A stretch of 64,000 nt of DNA from Pseudogemmobacter lacusdianii (GTDB taxonomy: Bacteria; Pseudomonadota; Alphaproteobacteria; Rhodobacterales; Rhodobacteraceae). The number at the start of each line of letters is the position of its first letter. Position 1 is the stretch's first letter. The stretch is from NCBI RefSeq assembly GCF_030848395.1, contig NZ_JAVDBT010000003.1, positions 1 through 64,000 on the forward strand, given 5' to 3'. The position numbers and the translations under genes were made by a program. The notes beneath the pieces were generated by a model. That model was not told the DNA's origin. It did no database searches and saw only the letters and a list, made by a program, of their open reading frames with translations. This document shows positions 36,005-45,339 of this stretch, piece by piece.

Positions 36005-37219
36005 TTAGCCCGCCAGCGCGCGGTTTAGATATTCATCAACCTTTTCAAGATATCCCATCGTGGTCAGCCAGTTCTGATTGGGCCCGACCAGCAGCGCCAG
36101 ATCCTTGGTCATATGGCCATCCTCGACCGTCTGCACGCAGACCTTCTCCAGCGTCAGAGCGAAATTCATCAGCGCCTCATTGCCATCCAGCTTGGCGCGA
36201 TGCTTCAGCCCGCCGGTCCAAGCGTAGATCGAAGCGATGGAATTGGTCGAGGTTTGCTCGCCCCTTTGGTGCTGGCGATAGTGGCGGGTGACGGTGCCAT
36301 GCGCGGCTTCGGCCTCGACCACTTGACCATCGGGGCTAAGGAGCACGCTGGTCATCAACCCCAATGAGCCAAAGCCCTGCGCCACGGTGTCAGACTGCAC
36401 ATCACCGTCGTAATTCTTACAGGCCCAGATATAGCCACCCGACCATTTCAGCGAAGAGGCGACCATATCGTCGATCAAGCGGTGCTCGTAATAGATGCCA
36501 AGTGCTTTGAATTTCTCGGCAAATTCGGCGTCATAGATCTGCTGGAACAGCTCTTTGAACCGGCCATCATAGGCTTTGAGGATGGTGTTCTTGGTCGAAA
36601 GGTAAACCGGCCAGCCCTTCATCAGCCCGTAATTGAACGAGGCGCGGGCGAAATCGATGATCGATTGGTCAAGGTTATACATCCCCATCGCCACCCCGGC
36701 GGCGGGGGCGTCGAAGACCTCGCGCTCGATCACCGTGCCATCCTCGCCCACGAATTTCATCGTCAGCTTGCCCTTGCCGGGAAAGTGAAAATCGGTGGCG
36801 CGGTATTGGTCGCCGTAAGCGTGGCGGCCGACGACGATCGGCTTGGTCCAGCCGGGTACCAGTCGAGGTACGTTGCGGCAAATGATTGGCTCGCGGAAGA
36901 TCACGCCGCCAAGGATGTTGCGGATGGTGCCATTGGGGCTTTTCCACATCTCTTTGAGGCCAAATTCTTCGACCCGCGCCTCATCCGCGGTGATCGTGGC
37001 GCATTTGACGCCCACGCCCACCTCTTTGGTCTTTAGCGCCGCATCAATGGTGATCTGATCATTGGTGCGATCGCGCTCTTGGATCGAGAGGTCATAATAA
37101 AGCAGATCAATGTCCAGATAGGGCAGGATCAGCTTTTGCTTGATGAAATCCCAGATGATCCGCGTCATCTCGTCGCCGTCCATCTCGACGATGGGATGGG
37201 CCACTTTGATCTTGGTCAT
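36005..37219 (-). CDS. icd: NADP-dependent isocitrate dehydrogenase
   Basis: Converts isocitrate to 2-oxoglutarate in the TCA cycle. From the ATG at 37219 the protein is 404 residues, the standard length of the homodimeric eukaryote-like (type II) enzyme found in alphaproteobacteria; the 21 residues upstream in frame do not match. Signatures: [26 protein letters not shown] with the isocitrate-binding Ser/Asn, [21 protein letters not shown] with metal-binding aspartates, and the NADP site [12 protein letters not shown]. It resembles mitochondrial IDH2 rather than E. coli Icd, so it is not expected to be controlled by an AceK-type kinase. Confidence 0.96.
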   Translation of the reverse strand: MTKIKVAHPIVEMDGDEMTRIIWDFIKQKLILPYLDIDLLYYDLSIQERDRTNDQITIDAALKTKEVGVGVKCATITADEARVEEFGLKEMWKSPNGTIRNILGGVIFREPIICRNVPRLVPGWTKPIVVGRHAYGDQYRATDFHFPGKGKLTMKFVGEDGTVIEREVFDAPAAGVAMGMYNLDQSIIDFARASFNYGLMKGWPVYLSTKNTILKAYDGRFKELFQQIYDAEFAEKFKALGIYYEHRLIDDMVASSLKWSGGYIWACKNYDGDVQSDTVAQGFGSLGLMTSVLLSPDGQVVEAEAAHGTVTRHYRQHQRGEQTSTNSIASIYAWTGGLKHRAKLDGNEALMNFALTLEKVCVQTVEDGHMTKDLALLVGPNQNWLTTMGYLEKVDEYLNRALAG

Positions 37220-37314
37220 GGGCGTGCTTTCTCGCTGAGGGCTTTGGGGGGCGAGCCTAACGGAAAGCGGCGGGCGGGGCAAAGTGGAGCGCTACGTCCT
37301 TAGCGGCGCTTCGC

Positions 37315-37917
37315 TCAGCCGAACCAGGGCCGCACCTTGGTCTGCACCCAGTCCCAAAGCTTTGGCGCACCGCGGGCGACTTTGGTGCCGACGCGGGCCT
37401 CAAGCTGGTCATAGGTCACGCCATATTCCACCCAAGTGCCGCCGTCGCAGGCCAAGTTCTGCATCACCGGCTGCACCCGGTCGAGGCTTTTGGCAAAGAT
37501 CGCGTCTTGGGTCTCGGCGGCTTCGAATTCATCCCAAATCGCGCGGAAGCTGTCGCGCAGATCGGGGGGCAGAAGGCCGAAGATCCGGTCCGCCGCGCGC
37601 CTCTCGGCTGCAATCGTATCGGCGCTGGCATGGGCGGCGCCACCCGACGAATGGATCGGCACATCGCCGGTGTCGATCTCGACCAAATCGTGCAAGATCA
37701 ACATCTTGATCACCCGGTCGATCGAGACACCCTTGGGCGCTTGATCGGCGAGAACCATGGCATAAAGCGCCAGATGCCAAGAATGCTCGCCCGAGTTTTC
37801 CCGCCGCGAGCCATCACAAAGCGTGGTGGCGCGCAGCACCGATTTCAGCCGATCCGCCTCATTCAAAAAGGCAAATTGCGCGTCCAGCCGGTCGTTCATT
37901 TCAGGGCTGGTATTCAA
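37315..37917 (-). CDS. HD domain hydrolase, YfbR/HDDC2-like
   Basis: A 200-residue HD-fold metal-dependent phosphohydrolase. The metal site is visible: H45 in ENSGEHSWHLAL, H76-D77 in ILHDLVEIDTGD, and a distal aspartate in SLDRVQPV near 145. This arrangement fits the YfbR / HDDC2 group of 5'-deoxyribonucleotidases and related nucleotide phosphatases; substrate inferred. An internal ATG at codon 7 is an alternative start. Its start overlaps the stop of the 87-residue gene by 4 bases (ATGA), so it is the last gene of a three-gene operon with a hydrolase at the front. Confidence 0.87.
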   Translation of the reverse strand: MNTSPEMNDRLDAQFAFLNEADRLKSVLRATTLCDGSRRENSGEHSWHLALYAMVLADQAPKGVSIDRVIKMLILHDLVEIDTGDVPIHSSGGAAHASADTIAAERRAADRIFGLLPPDLRDSFRAIWDEFEAAETQDAIFAKSLDRVQPVMQNLACDGGTWVEYGVTYDQLEARVGTKVARGAPKLWDWVQTKVRPWFG

Positions 37918-38177
37918 TGACCCGAGCTCAGATCCCGCGGCGCATCGGGGGCTTTGCTCCCATCACGCTTGGCCTTCAGTGCCTTGTCCAAGAAATCACG
38001 CCCCCGACGCTCGGCCAGACGGATCCGGATCGAGGTCATGAAGCTTTCTTGCAAGGTGGGCGAGGCGGCCAGGAGAACCCGGCCGACTTGCTCATAAAAC
38101 CGATCATCGCCCAGCTCATCCTGGCTATCCAACACATCTCTGGCGAGATCGTCTGCAAGCTCTTGGATGAAAGACAT
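37914..38177 (-). CDS. small conserved-looking helical protein
   Basis: An 87-residue protein without signal peptide or membrane segment. The sequence is almost wholly predicted helix (ELADDLARDVLDSQDELGDDRFYEQVGRVL, then a helix ending with LAERRGRDFLDKALKAKRD) with a disordered tail. I recognise no family. Its start overlaps the stop of the upstream alpha/beta hydrolase by one base (TGATG) and its stop overlaps the next HD hydrolase start by four, so it is very probably a translated member of that operon, perhaps a regulatory subunit. Confidence 0.72.
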   Translation of the reverse strand: MSFIQELADDLARDVLDSQDELGDDRFYEQVGRVLLAASPTLQESFMTSIRIRLAERRGRDFLDKALKAKRDGSKAPDAPRDLSSGH

Positions 38178-38836
38178 CAGCGCGTGCCTTCGCCCATCCG
38201 GCGGCGCACATAGTCGCTGACGGTTTGGATCATCGGGTTCATATGGGTCTCTTCATCTTTGAAGAAGTGATCCGCACCTTCCACCTCGGTATGGGTGATG
38301 GTGATGCCCTTTTGCTCATGCAGCTTGCCCACGAGCGTGCGGGTGTCCTTCGGCGGTGCCACTTTGTCGGCGGTGCCGTTGATGATCAGACCCGACGAAG
38401 GGCAGGGCGCCAAGAAGCTGAAATCATAGATATTCGCCGGCGGTGCGACCGAGACAAAGCCGGTGATTTCCGGACGGCGCATCAACAGCTGCATGCCGAT
38501 CCAAGCGCCAAAGGAGAAGCCCGCAACCCAGCAATGCTTGGCGTTTTGGTTCATCGATTGCAGGTAATCCAAGGCCGAGGCGGCATCCGAGAGCTCGCCA
38601 ATGCCTTGGTCATATTCACCTTGGCTGCGGCCGACACCGCGGAAGTTGAACCGCAGCACCGTGAAGCCAAGGTTGTAGAAGGCGTAATGCAGGTTATAGA
38701 CAACCTTGTTGTTCATCGTGCCGCCGTAAGCGGGGTGCGGGTGCAGCACGATGGCAATCGGCGCGTCGCGTTCTTTTTGCGGATGGTAGCGGCCTTCAAG
38801 ACGGCCGTCAGGACCGGCAAAGATAACTTCGGGCAT
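38177..38836 (-). CDS. alpha/beta hydrolase (dienelactone-hydrolase-like)
   Basis: A 219-residue alpha/beta hydrolase. The ATG at 38836 is chosen because a purine-rich AGGCGAG precedes it and the conserved N-terminus MPEVIFAGPDGRLEGRY begins there. The oxyanion segment LHPHPAYGGTM, FNFRGVGRSQG, and nucleophile elbow GFSFGAW (S108) fit the family of small cytoplasmic hydrolases often annotated as 'alpha/beta hydrolase, DUF-like' in alphaproteobacteria; the acid and histidine are near 164 (DKVAPPKD) and 193 (GADHFF). Substrate unknown. It heads the operon with the helical protein and HD hydrolase, and is divergent from iscR across a candidate iron-control operator. Confidence 0.87.
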   Translation of the reverse strand: MPEVIFAGPDGRLEGRYHPQKERDAPIAIVLHPHPAYGGTMNNKVVYNLHYAFYNLGFTVLRFNFRGVGRSQGEYDQGIGELSDAASALDYLQSMNQNAKHCWVAGFSFGAWIGMQLLMRRPEITGFVSVAPPANIYDFSFLAPCPSSGLIINGTADKVAPPKDTRTLVGKLHEQKGITITHTEVEGADHFFKDEETHMNPMIQTVSDYVRRRMGEGTR

Positions 38837-38895
38837 GGATCTCGCCTGTATGTTCAGTGGGGGACGGCGTTTCTTGACGGAACCGCCCGTCCAAC

Positions 38896-38910
38896 TTAGA
38901 ATGGTTCCAA
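38896..38910. promoter_or_regulatory. candidate iron-control operator (ICE/Irr- or IscR-type) before iscR-suf
   Basis: TTAGAA-TGG-TTCCAA is a 15-bp palindrome with one mismatch, matching the ICE motif TTTAGAA...TTCTAAA bound by Irr in alphaproteobacteria. It lies 100 bp before the iscR ATG and 60 bp before the divergent hydrolase ATG. An IscR-type Iron-Rhodo box is the alternative reading. Confidence 0.6.
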
Positions 38911-39009
38911 ACTCCGCGCGGAGCTGCGGGGGTCGGTGTTTGAGGTAATGGCCGGATTGTCCGGCGTCAATCGGTTTGCGCCTTTTGGGTGCGTACGGGG
39001 CAGGTAGGG

Positions 39010-39492
39010 ATGAAGCTTTCCACGAAAGGGCGCTACGCCATGGTCGCTTTGGCCGACCTCGCCTTGGCCGAAGCCAAGCGAAAAGAGGGGGCGACGGATG
39101 AGCTGGTCTCATTGGCCGCGATCTCCAAACGCCAAGATATCTCGCTGCCCTATTTGGAGCAGCTTTTCGTCAAGCTGCGTCGCGCCGGGTTGGTCGAGGC
39201 CGTGCGTGGCCCGGGCGGCGGCTACCGTCTGGCGCGCTCGGCCGACAGCATTCGGGTCTCGGAAGTGATGGAGGCGGTCGAGGAGACCGTCGATGCGATG
39301 CATTCCGGGGCAGGGGCGACGGGCGGCGTCTCAGGGAGCCGCGCCCAGAGCCTGACCAACCGGCTTTGGGAAGGGCTTTCGGCCAATGTCTATGTCTTCC
39401 TGCATCAGGTGCGGCTTTCGGATGTGGTGAAGAACGATCTGACGCCATGCCCGGCGGTGCCTTCCTTGTTCCGCGTGGTGGACGAGGAGTGA
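39010..39492 (+). CDS. iscR: Rrf2 family regulator IscR
   Basis: A 160-residue Rrf2/IscR regulator with a winged-helix domain (MKLSTKGRYAMVALADLAL, KRQDISLPYLEQLFVKLRRAGLVEAVRGPGGGYRLA) and the dimer-forming helix. The ATG at 39010 follows AGGTAGGG; the in-frame GTG at 38989 is less likely. It lacks the three cysteines (about 92-104) that hold the [2Fe-2S] cluster in enterobacterial IscR; the only cysteine is C147. The Rhodobacter sphaeroides IscR, which lacks the same triad, has been described as an unusual Fe-S regulator that represses Fe-S genes under iron sufficiency. It heads the suf gene cluster, as expected for an Fe-S feedback repressor. Confidence 0.93.
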   Translation: MKLSTKGRYAMVALADLALAEAKRKEGATDELVSLAAISKRQDISLPYLEQLFVKLRRAGLVEAVRGPGGGYRLARSADSIRVSEVMEAVEETVDAMHSGAGATGGVSGSRAQSLTNRLWEGLSANVYVFLHQVRLSDVVKNDLTPCPAVPSLFRVVDEE

Positions 39493-39532
39493 TCTGCGGG
39501 AACAACTTGCGAGCCGTGGGACTTCTGGCAGA

Positions 39533-39623
39533 GGCCGGGGGCTGTCTGCCCGCCGCATCTTTGACCAAGGCCGGGGGCTGTCAGCCCCCGGACCCCCGAG
39601 GATATTTAGAGACAGAAAATGAA
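39533..39623. repeat. dispersed REP-like repeat, copy B with partial duplicate
   Basis: CCGGGGGC-TGTCA-GCCCCCGG palindrome and ACCCCCGAGGATATTTAG tail at 39567-39623, close to copy A at 33267; an incomplete GGCCGGGGGCTGTCTGCC copy lies at 39533-39550. It fills the 183-bp gap between iscR and the desulfurase gene and would fold into a stable hairpin in a joint transcript. Confidence 0.72.
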
Positions 39624-39675
39624 GCGGCGTTGGGCAAGTTCCGGCGCGTGGGCGGCAAACAAGTGGTGAGTTTCG

Positions 39676-40722
39676 GTGGCTGAGCGGCTTTATCTCGATT
39701 GGAATGCGACGACACCGCTGCGGGCAGAGGCCAAAGCGGCGATGATCGCGGCGATGGAGCTGGTGGGCAATCCATCCTCGGTCCATGCCGAGGGCCGCGC
39801 GGCCAAAGGGCTGATGGAGCGTGCCCGCGCCGATATCGCGGCGGCTTTGGGTGCGGATGGGGCGGATGTTGTCTTCACCTCGGGTGCGACCGAGGGCGCT
39901 GCTTTGGCATTGGCTGGGCGCGGCTTTGCCTGCGCCGCCGTTGAGCATGATGCGGTGGCGGCTTGGTGTGACGCGAGTTTGCTGGTGACTGAGGCCGGTG
40001 CGGTGCAAGTGCTGGATCCGGCGCAATCGTGCCTGCAACTGGCCAATTCCGAGACCGGCGTTGTGCAAGATCTGCCGCAGGGCTTGGCGGTTTCCGATTT
40101 GACGCAAGGTTTTGGCAAGTTGCCGATCGCGTTTAATTGGTTGGGCTGCGATATGGGGCTGGTCTCGGCGCATAAGCTGGGCGGCCCCAAGGGCATTGGC
40201 GCGGTGGTTCTGCGCCAAGGACTTGATTTGCCAGCGCAACTGCGCGGTGGCGGGCAGGAGATGGGGCGGCGCGCGGGCACCGAGAACCTGATCGGCATTG
40301 CCGGTTTTGCCGCCGCTGCCAAGGCGGCCGCGCAAGATCTTGCCAATGGGGTGTGGGAAGAAGTGGCTGAAATTAGAAATATTCTAGATTCAGCATTGTC
40401 GGCAGCCGCGTCTCAGACTATTTCAGTCGGAAAAGGAGCCAGCCGGCTGCCCAATACGCTTTGTGTGATCGCTCCCGGTTGGCGCGGCGAGACGCAAGTG
40501 ATGGCGATGGATCTGGCGGGTTTTGCGGTTTCTGCCGGTTCGGCCTGCTCCAGCGGCAAGGTCCGGGCTTCGAAAGTGTTGCGGGCGATGGGGTTCGATG
40601 AAGAGGCGGCGGCGCAAGCCATTCGCATCTCGATTGGCCCAGGCGTTCGAAAGGAAGACGTGCTGCGGTTCGCCGATCAATGGACCAAGGCCTATCAGCG
40701 CGCCCTATCACGGGCTGCGTGA
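39676..40722 (+). CDS. cysteine desulfurase, NifS/IscS-type (class I)
   Basis: A 348-residue PLP enzyme that takes sulfur from cysteine as an enzyme-bound persulfide. Fold-type I features: LYLDWNATTPLR, NPSSVHAEGR, the Schiff-base lysine K167 in SAHKLGGPKG, and the catalytic cysteine C291 in GSACSSGK on the loop typical of class I enzymes. It is shorter than IscS (about 404) and lacks part of the C-terminus, including the IscS acidic tail. It starts at GTG 39676. A second desulfurase, the class II SufS, closes the same operon; presence of two desulfurases is usual for alphaproteobacterial suf clusters. Confidence 0.9.
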   Translation: MAERLYLDWNATTPLRAEAKAAMIAAMELVGNPSSVHAEGRAAKGLMERARADIAAALGADGADVVFTSGATEGAALALAGRGFACAAVEHDAVAAWCDASLLVTEAGAVQVLDPAQSCLQLANSETGVVQDLPQGLAVSDLTQGFGKLPIAFNWLGCDMGLVSAHKLGGPKGIGAVVLRQGLDLPAQLRGGGQEMGRRAGTENLIGIAGFAAAAKAAAQDLANGVWEEVAEIRNILDSALSAAASQTISVGKGASRLPNTLCVIAPGWRGETQVMAMDLAGFAVSAGSACSSGKVRASKVLRAMGFDEEAAAQAIRISIGPGVRKEDVLRFADQWTKAYQRALSRAA

Positions 40723-40737
40723 GACGGAGGTGAAGTG

Positions 40738-42246
40738 ATGACCGAAGTGATCGACGATATCCGCGAAGGCGTGGACCGTGAGACGATCGAGACCGTGCAG
40801 GCTATGGCCGGCAAGTATAAATACGGCTGGGAAACCGCGATCGAGATGGAATATGCGCCGAAAGGCCTGTCCGAAGACATCGTGCGGCTGATTTCCGAGA
40901 AGAACGAAGAGCCGGAGTGGATGCTGGAATGGCGTCTGGCGGCTTATCGGCGCTGGGTGCAGATGGAAGAACCGCGTTGGGCGATGCTCAACTATCCTGA
41001 GATCGATTATCAGGACCAGTATTACTACGCGCGCCCCAAAAGCATGGCGGAAAAGCCGAAGTCCTTGGATGAGGTCGATCCGAAGCTTTTGGCCACCTAT
41101 GAAAAGCTTGGCATCCCCTTGAAAGAACAAGCGATCCTTGCCGGCGTCGAAGTGCCGGAAGGCGAGCGTCGCGTGGCGGTGGATGCGGTCTTTGACTCGG
41201 TTTCCGTTGGCACCACGTTCAAGGAAGAGCTGAAAAAGGCCGGCGTGATCTTCTGCCCGATCTCGGAAGCGATCCGCGACTACCCGGAACTGGTGAAGAA
41301 ATATCTCGGTTCGGTCGTGCCGCAATCGGACAATTTCTTTGCCACGCTGAACTCGGCCGTCTTCTCGGATGGGTCCTTCGTCTACATCCCCGAGGGCGTG
41401 CGTTGCCCGATGGAGCTGTCGACCTATTTCCGCATCAATGCCGAAAACACCGGGCAGTTTGAGCGCACCCTGATCATCGCCGACAAGAAGTCCTATGTGA
41501 GCTACCTTGAAGGCTGCACCGCGCCCAAGCGCGATATCGCCCAGCTGCATGCTGCCGTGGTCGAGTTGGTGATCTTGGAAGATGCCGAGGTGAAATATTC
41601 CACCGTCCAGAACTGGTTCCCCGGCGACGAGGAAGGCAAGGGCGGCATCTACAACTTCGTCACCAAGCGCGCCGATTGCCGGGGCGACCGCGCCAAGGTG
41701 ATGTGGACGCAAGTCGAGACCGGCTCGGCGATCACCTGGAAATACCCCAGCTGCATCCTGCGCGGCGACGACAGCCAAGGCGAGTTCTATTCGATCGCCA
41801 TCGCCAACAACCTGCAACAGGCCGACACCGGCACCAAGATGATCCATTTGGGCAAGCGCACCAAATCGCGCATCGTCTCGAAGGGCATCTCGGCGGGCAA
41901 GGCGCAAAACACCTACCGGGGGCTGGTGTCGATGCACCCCAAGGCCAAGGAAAGCCGCAACTACACCCAATGCGACAGCTTGCTGATCGGCGATCAATGT
42001 GGCGCGCATACCGTGCCTTACATTGAGGTCCGCAACAACTCGAGCCGGGTTGAGCATGAGGCCACCACCTCCAAGGTGGATGACGACCAACTCTTCTACT
42101 GCCGCTCGCGCGGGATGGATGAAGAAGAGGCCGTGGCTTTGGTGGTGAACGGCTTCTGCAAGGAAGTGCTGCAAGCGCTGCCGATGGAATTTGCTATGGA
42201 GGCGCAAAGCCTTGTGGCGATTTCCTTGGAAGGCTCGGTCGGCTGA
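40738..42246 (+). CDS. sufB: Fe-S cluster assembly protein SufB
   Basis: SufB is the scaffold subunit of the SufBC2D complex on which nascent Fe-S clusters form. The 502-residue protein carries the family signatures [25 protein letters not shown]-like motif (about 170-195), the central beta-helix segment [30 protein letters not shown] with the scaffold cysteine, NYTQCDSLL, and the conserved C-terminal [21 protein letters not shown]. The ATG at 40738 has GGAGG 8 bases upstream. It follows the class I desulfurase by 15 bp. The SufB-SufC-SufD order is interrupted here by two extra genes. Confidence 0.96.
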   Translation: MTEVIDDIREGVDRETIETVQAMAGKYKYGWETAIEMEYAPKGLSEDIVRLISEKNEEPEWMLEWRLAAYRRWVQMEEPRWAMLNYPEIDYQDQYYYARPKSMAEKPKSLDEVDPKLLATYEKLGIPLKEQAILAGVEVPEGERRVAVDAVFDSVSVGTTFKEELKKAGVIFCPISEAIRDYPELVKKYLGSVVPQSDNFFATLNSAVFSDGSFVYIPEGVRCPMELSTYFRINAENTGQFERTLIIADKKSYVSYLEGCTAPKRDIAQLHAAVVELVILEDAEVKYSTVQNWFPGDEEGKGGIYNFVTKRADCRGDRAKVMWTQVETGSAITWKYPSCILRGDDSQGEFYSIAIANNLQQADTGTKMIHLGKRTKSRIVSKGISAGKAQNTYRGLVSMHPKAKESRNYTQCDSLLIGDQCGAHTVPYIEVRNNSSRVEHEATTSKVDDDQLFYCRSRGMDEEEAVALVVNGFCKEVLQALPMEFAMEAQSLVAISLEGSVG

Positions 42247-42309
42247 TAAAGGCCTGAACGGCGCAACCCGGCCCGCATTTGCGGCCGCCCAGTTAAGATG
42301 GAGAGAGAC

Positions 42310-42621
42310 ATGATCGTGACGACCACTCCCACCGTCGAAGGGCGGCCTGCGCGGGATTATCTGGGCATTGTGACCGGCGAGGCGATCTTGGGCGCGAATA
42401 TCTTCAAAGATCTTTTCGCCGGGATCCGCGACATCGTCGGGGGCCGCTCGGCCGCTTATGAAAAAGAGCTGGGCCGCGCCCGCAAAACCGCTTTGGCCGA
42501 GATGGAGGCCGAGGCGCAAAAGCTGGGGGCCGATGCCGTGGTGGGCGTCGACCTCGATTTCGAAGTGATCAACAATATGCTGATGGTTTCGGCCAGCGGC
42601 ACGGCGGTGCGTCTTGGCTAA
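42310..42621 (+). CDS. YbjQ/UPF0145 family protein in suf operon
   Basis: A 103-residue protein of the YbjQ (DUF74, UPF0145) family, marked by the N-terminus [28 protein letters not shown], the [39 protein letters not shown] helix-strand pair and the closing [10 protein letters not shown]. The family forms pentameric rings and is often called heavy-metal-binding, on weak evidence. The ATG at 42310 follows GGAGAG and gives the usual family N-terminus; 42298 is the alternative. It is inserted between sufB and the methyltransferase-like gene, on the suf strand, suggesting a role in metal or cluster metabolism, unproven. Confidence 0.85.
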   Translation: MIVTTTPTVEGRPARDYLGIVTGEAILGANIFKDLFAGIRDIVGGRSAAYEKELGRARKTALAEMEAEAQKLGADAVVGVDLDFEVINNMLMVSASGTAVRLG

Positions 42622-42696
42622 GAGCTTGGCCCTCCTTTTTTCCTTGCATCTCCCGGGGCTTATGCCCACGGGTGGCAAGGCTATTGGGGGCAGGGC

Positions 42697-43281
42697 ATGT
42701 TGATCGCGCGTCCCGAATGCACCATGCCCGAAGCGGAAGCCGCAGCCTTGGCCGAGGCCTACCGTCGCGCCGATACCGTGCTTGAATATGGCTCGGGCGG
42801 CTCGACCGTGGTCGCTGCGGAAGCCGGGGCCGAGGTTTGGGCCGTGGAATCTGACGCTGCTTGGGCGCAGATGATGCAAGGCTGGTTCGCCCAGAACCCT
42901 GCCAAGGGCCGCGCGCATATCCATCACGCCGATATCGGACCGACCAAGGAATGGGGCCATCCGCGCGATGAGAGCCAGATCCGCAAATGGCCCGATTACG
43001 CGCTTAGCATTTGGGAAAGCGCGGGCTTCCGCCATCCTGATGTGATCTTGGTCGATGGCCGCTTCCGTCTGGCCTGCTTCATGACCGCGCTCTACCGCAT
43101 CACCCGCCCGGTGGTGCTCTTCTTCGACGACTACGCCCCACGCCCTGCCTATCACAAGGCCGAGGCGCTGCTGGCACCCTCTCATCTGATCGGCCGTATG
43201 GCGCGGTTCGATCTTACGCCCGTTAAACTTACCCCTGACCGGATGCGCGCTTATGTGAAAGCGCTCTTGCAACCGGTGTGA
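42697..43281 (+). CDS. methyltransferase-like protein in suf operon
   Basis: A 194-residue protein with a class I Rossmann methyltransferase-like N-terminus: VLEYGSGGST (28-37) resembles the glycine-rich SAM motif I, and AVESD (49-53) the acidic end of strand 2. Later VILVDGRFRLACF and VVLFFDDYAPRPAYHKAE mirror motif IV and following strands. It has no canonical motif post-I catalytic sequence, so methyl transfer is a fold-based guess and the protein may bind another nucleotide. It lies between the YbjQ-like gene and sufC, 15 bp before sufC, with the same orientation, so it is part of the suf transcript. No function in Fe-S assembly is known for it. Confidence 0.75.
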   Translation: MLIARPECTMPEAEAAALAEAYRRADTVLEYGSGGSTVVAAEAGAEVWAVESDAAWAQMMQGWFAQNPAKGRAHIHHADIGPTKEWGHPRDESQIRKWPDYALSIWESAGFRHPDVILVDGRFRLACFMTALYRITRPVVLFFDDYAPRPAYHKAEALLAPSHLIGRMARFDLTPVKLTPDRMRAYVKALLQPV

Positions 43282-43296
43282 AAGACCGAGGAAATC

Positions 43297-44052
43297 ATGC
43301 TGGAAATCAACAACCTGCACGTCAAGCTTGAGGAAGAAGACAAGGTCATCCTCCGCGGTGTTGACCTCAAGATCAAAGCCGGTGAAGTGCATGCGATCAT
43401 GGGCCCGAACGGTTCGGGCAAATCGACCCTGTCTTATGTGCTCTCGGGCCGTGACGGTTATGAAGTGACCGATGGTTCGGCCACTCTGGACGGCGAAGAG
43501 CTGTTGGAGATGGAGCCGGAAGAGCGCGCTGCCGCTGGCCTGTTCCTCGCCTTCCAATACCCGGTGGAAATCCCCGGCGTTGGCAATATGACCTTCCTGC
43601 GCACCGCAGTGAACGCACAGCGCAAAGCGCGCGGCGAGGAAGAGCTTTCCGCTGGCGACTTCCTGAAAGTCGTGCGCGAAAAGGCCAAAACCCTGAAGAT
43701 CGACGCCGAGATGCTGAAGCGTCCCGTCAACGTTGGTTTCTCGGGCGGTGAGAAAAAGCGCAACGAAATCCTGCAAATGGCCATGCTTGAGCCGAAGATG
43801 TGCGTGCTGGACGAGACCGACTCCGGCCTTGACGTCGATGCGATGAAACTTGTGGCCGAAGGCGTGAACGCTTTGCGCGATGCGGGCCGCAGCTTCCTCG
43901 TGATCACCCACTACCAGCGCCTTCTGGACCACATCAAACCGGACGTCGTCCACATCATGTCGGCCGGTCGCATCATCAAAACCGGCGGCCCGGAGCTGGC
44001 GCTTGAGGTCGAGAACAACGGCTACGCCGACATTCTGGCCGAGGTGAAGTGA
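43297..44052 (+). CDS. sufC: Fe-S assembly ATPase SufC
   Basis: A 251-residue soluble ABC ATPase that powers SufBC2D. Walker A MGPNGSGKST is at 34-43, Q-loop in FLAFQYPVEIPG, signature FSGGEKKRNEILQ, and Walker B plus D-loop CVLDETDSGLDVDAMK; the late H-loop histidine is in LVITHYQRLLDHI. No membrane span, as expected. It ends with the TGATG overlap into sufD, indicating coupled translation. Confidence 0.97.
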   Translation: MLEINNLHVKLEEEDKVILRGVDLKIKAGEVHAIMGPNGSGKSTLSYVLSGRDGYEVTDGSATLDGEELLEMEPEERAAAGLFLAFQYPVEIPGVGNMTFLRTAVNAQRKARGEEELSAGDFLKVVREKAKTLKIDAEMLKRPVNVGFSGGEKKRNEILQMAMLEPKMCVLDETDSGLDVDAMKLVAEGVNALRDAGRSFLVITHYQRLLDHIKPDVVHIMSAGRIIKTGGPELALEVENNGYADILAEVK

Positions 44053-45338
44053 TGTCTGTTGCACAGGTGAAACAAGACGCGCTGGCGGCGCGGATTGCCG
44101 ATCTGTCCTTTGCCGAGAAGGGCTGGTTGGCCGCCCCGCGCCGTGCCGCATTGGACCGTCTTTCGGCGGTTGGCCTGCCGGGCAAGCGTGATGAATACTG
44201 GCGCTACACCGATCCGGCGGCGCTGAACGCGCCAGCAGCGGCGCCGGCTGCTTTGTTCGATCCCGGTGATGAGCCGCAGGTCTTCGACCAGATCGACCGG
44301 GTGAAGCTGGTCTTCGTCGATGGCGTTTTTGACGCCGCCGCCTCGGACGATCCGCGCCTTTCCGGGGTTGAGATCGAGCGCCTGACCGAGGTCGCCACCC
44401 GCGACAGCCACTGGGCCTCGGGGCTTTATGGCGCGCTGGAGGCCCGCGGCCAAAACCCGGTCTCGCGCCCGCAAGCCATTCTGAACACGGCCTTTGCGAC
44501 CGATGGCGTGCTGATCCGGGTCACCGGGCAGGCGAAAAAACCGGTCTCGCTGATCTATAAGCAGGGCAGCACCACCTCGGACGTGATCTTGCACCACTGC
44601 ATCCAGTTGGAAGCCGGGGCCGAGCTCACGCTTTTGGAAAACGGCGCCGCCGCCGCACGGCTCAACACCGTGATGGAGGTCGAGGTCGATGACGGCGCGC
44701 GCTTCCACCACATCCGTGGCCAAGGCCGCGCGCATGAGCGCCAAGCCGTGACGCATATCTTTGCGCGTCTGGGCAAGGAATCGAGCTTCAAATCCTTCAC
44801 CCTCAGCGCCAATGGTCGTCTGACGCGCAACGAATGCGTGATCGAGATGACCGGCGAAAACGCGGTGGCCCATGTCGCCGGCGCGGCGGTGGGCGATGGC
44901 GATTTCCACCATGACGACACCGTCTTCCTCACCCATGGCGCCCCCGGCTGCGAAAGCCGTCAGGTGTTCAAGAAAGTGCTGAAGAACGGCGCCACCGGCG
45001 TCTTCCAAGGCAAGATCTTGGTGAAACAAGTCGCGCAGAAGACCGACGGCTATCAGATCTCGCAATCGCTTCTGTTGGACGATGACAGCCAGTTCCTCGC
45101 CAAGCCCGAGCTGGAAATCTACGCCGATGACGTGAAATGCAGCCACGGCTCGACCTCGGGCGCCATTGACGAGACCGCGCTCTTCTATCTGCAATCGCGT
45201 GGCGTGCCGAAGTCGATTGCACAAAGCTTGCTGGTTTTGGCCTTCTTGGCAGAAGCGATCTCCGAGATCGAAGATGCTGAAATCGCTGAAGATATCCGGA
45301 CCCGGCTGGAAAGCTGGCTGGAACGGCACGAGCGCTGA
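44052..45338 (+). CDS. sufD: Fe-S cluster assembly protein SufD
   Basis: SufD (428 residues) forms the SufBC2D scaffold with SufB. Signatures are the N-terminal segment RRAALDRLSAVGLPGKRDEYWRYTD, a beta-helix core with LEAGAELTLLENGAAAARLNTVMEVEV, and the C-terminal CSHGSTSGAIDETALFYLQSRGVPKSIAQSLLVLAF. It lacks the scaffold cysteine of SufB. The ATG at 44052 overlaps the sufC stop codon. It is followed at once by two Yip1-like membrane proteins. Confidence 0.96.
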   Translation: MSVAQVKQDALAARIADLSFAEKGWLAAPRRAALDRLSAVGLPGKRDEYWRYTDPAALNAPAAAPAALFDPGDEPQVFDQIDRVKLVFVDGVFDAAASDDPRLSGVEIERLTEVATRDSHWASGLYGALEARGQNPVSRPQAILNTAFATDGVLIRVTGQAKKPVSLIYKQGSTTSDVILHHCIQLEAGAELTLLENGAAAARLNTVMEVEVDDGARFHHIRGQGRAHERQAVTHIFARLGKESSFKSFTLSANGRLTRNECVIEMTGENAVAHVAGAAVGDGDFHHDDTVFLTHGAPGCESRQVFKKVLKNGATGVFQGKILVKQVAQKTDGYQISQSLLLDDDSQFLAKPELEIYADDVKCSHGSTSGAIDETALFYLQSRGVPKSIAQSLLVLAFLAEAISEIEDAEIAEDIRTRLESWLERHER

Positions 45339-45339
45339 T

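Noticed and set aside
40708-44151. A 1147-codon open frame on the minus strand across sufB-sufC
   Set aside because: It runs antisense through four well-identified genes; open antisense frames are expected in high-GC DNA, and it has no family motif or ribosome-binding site.
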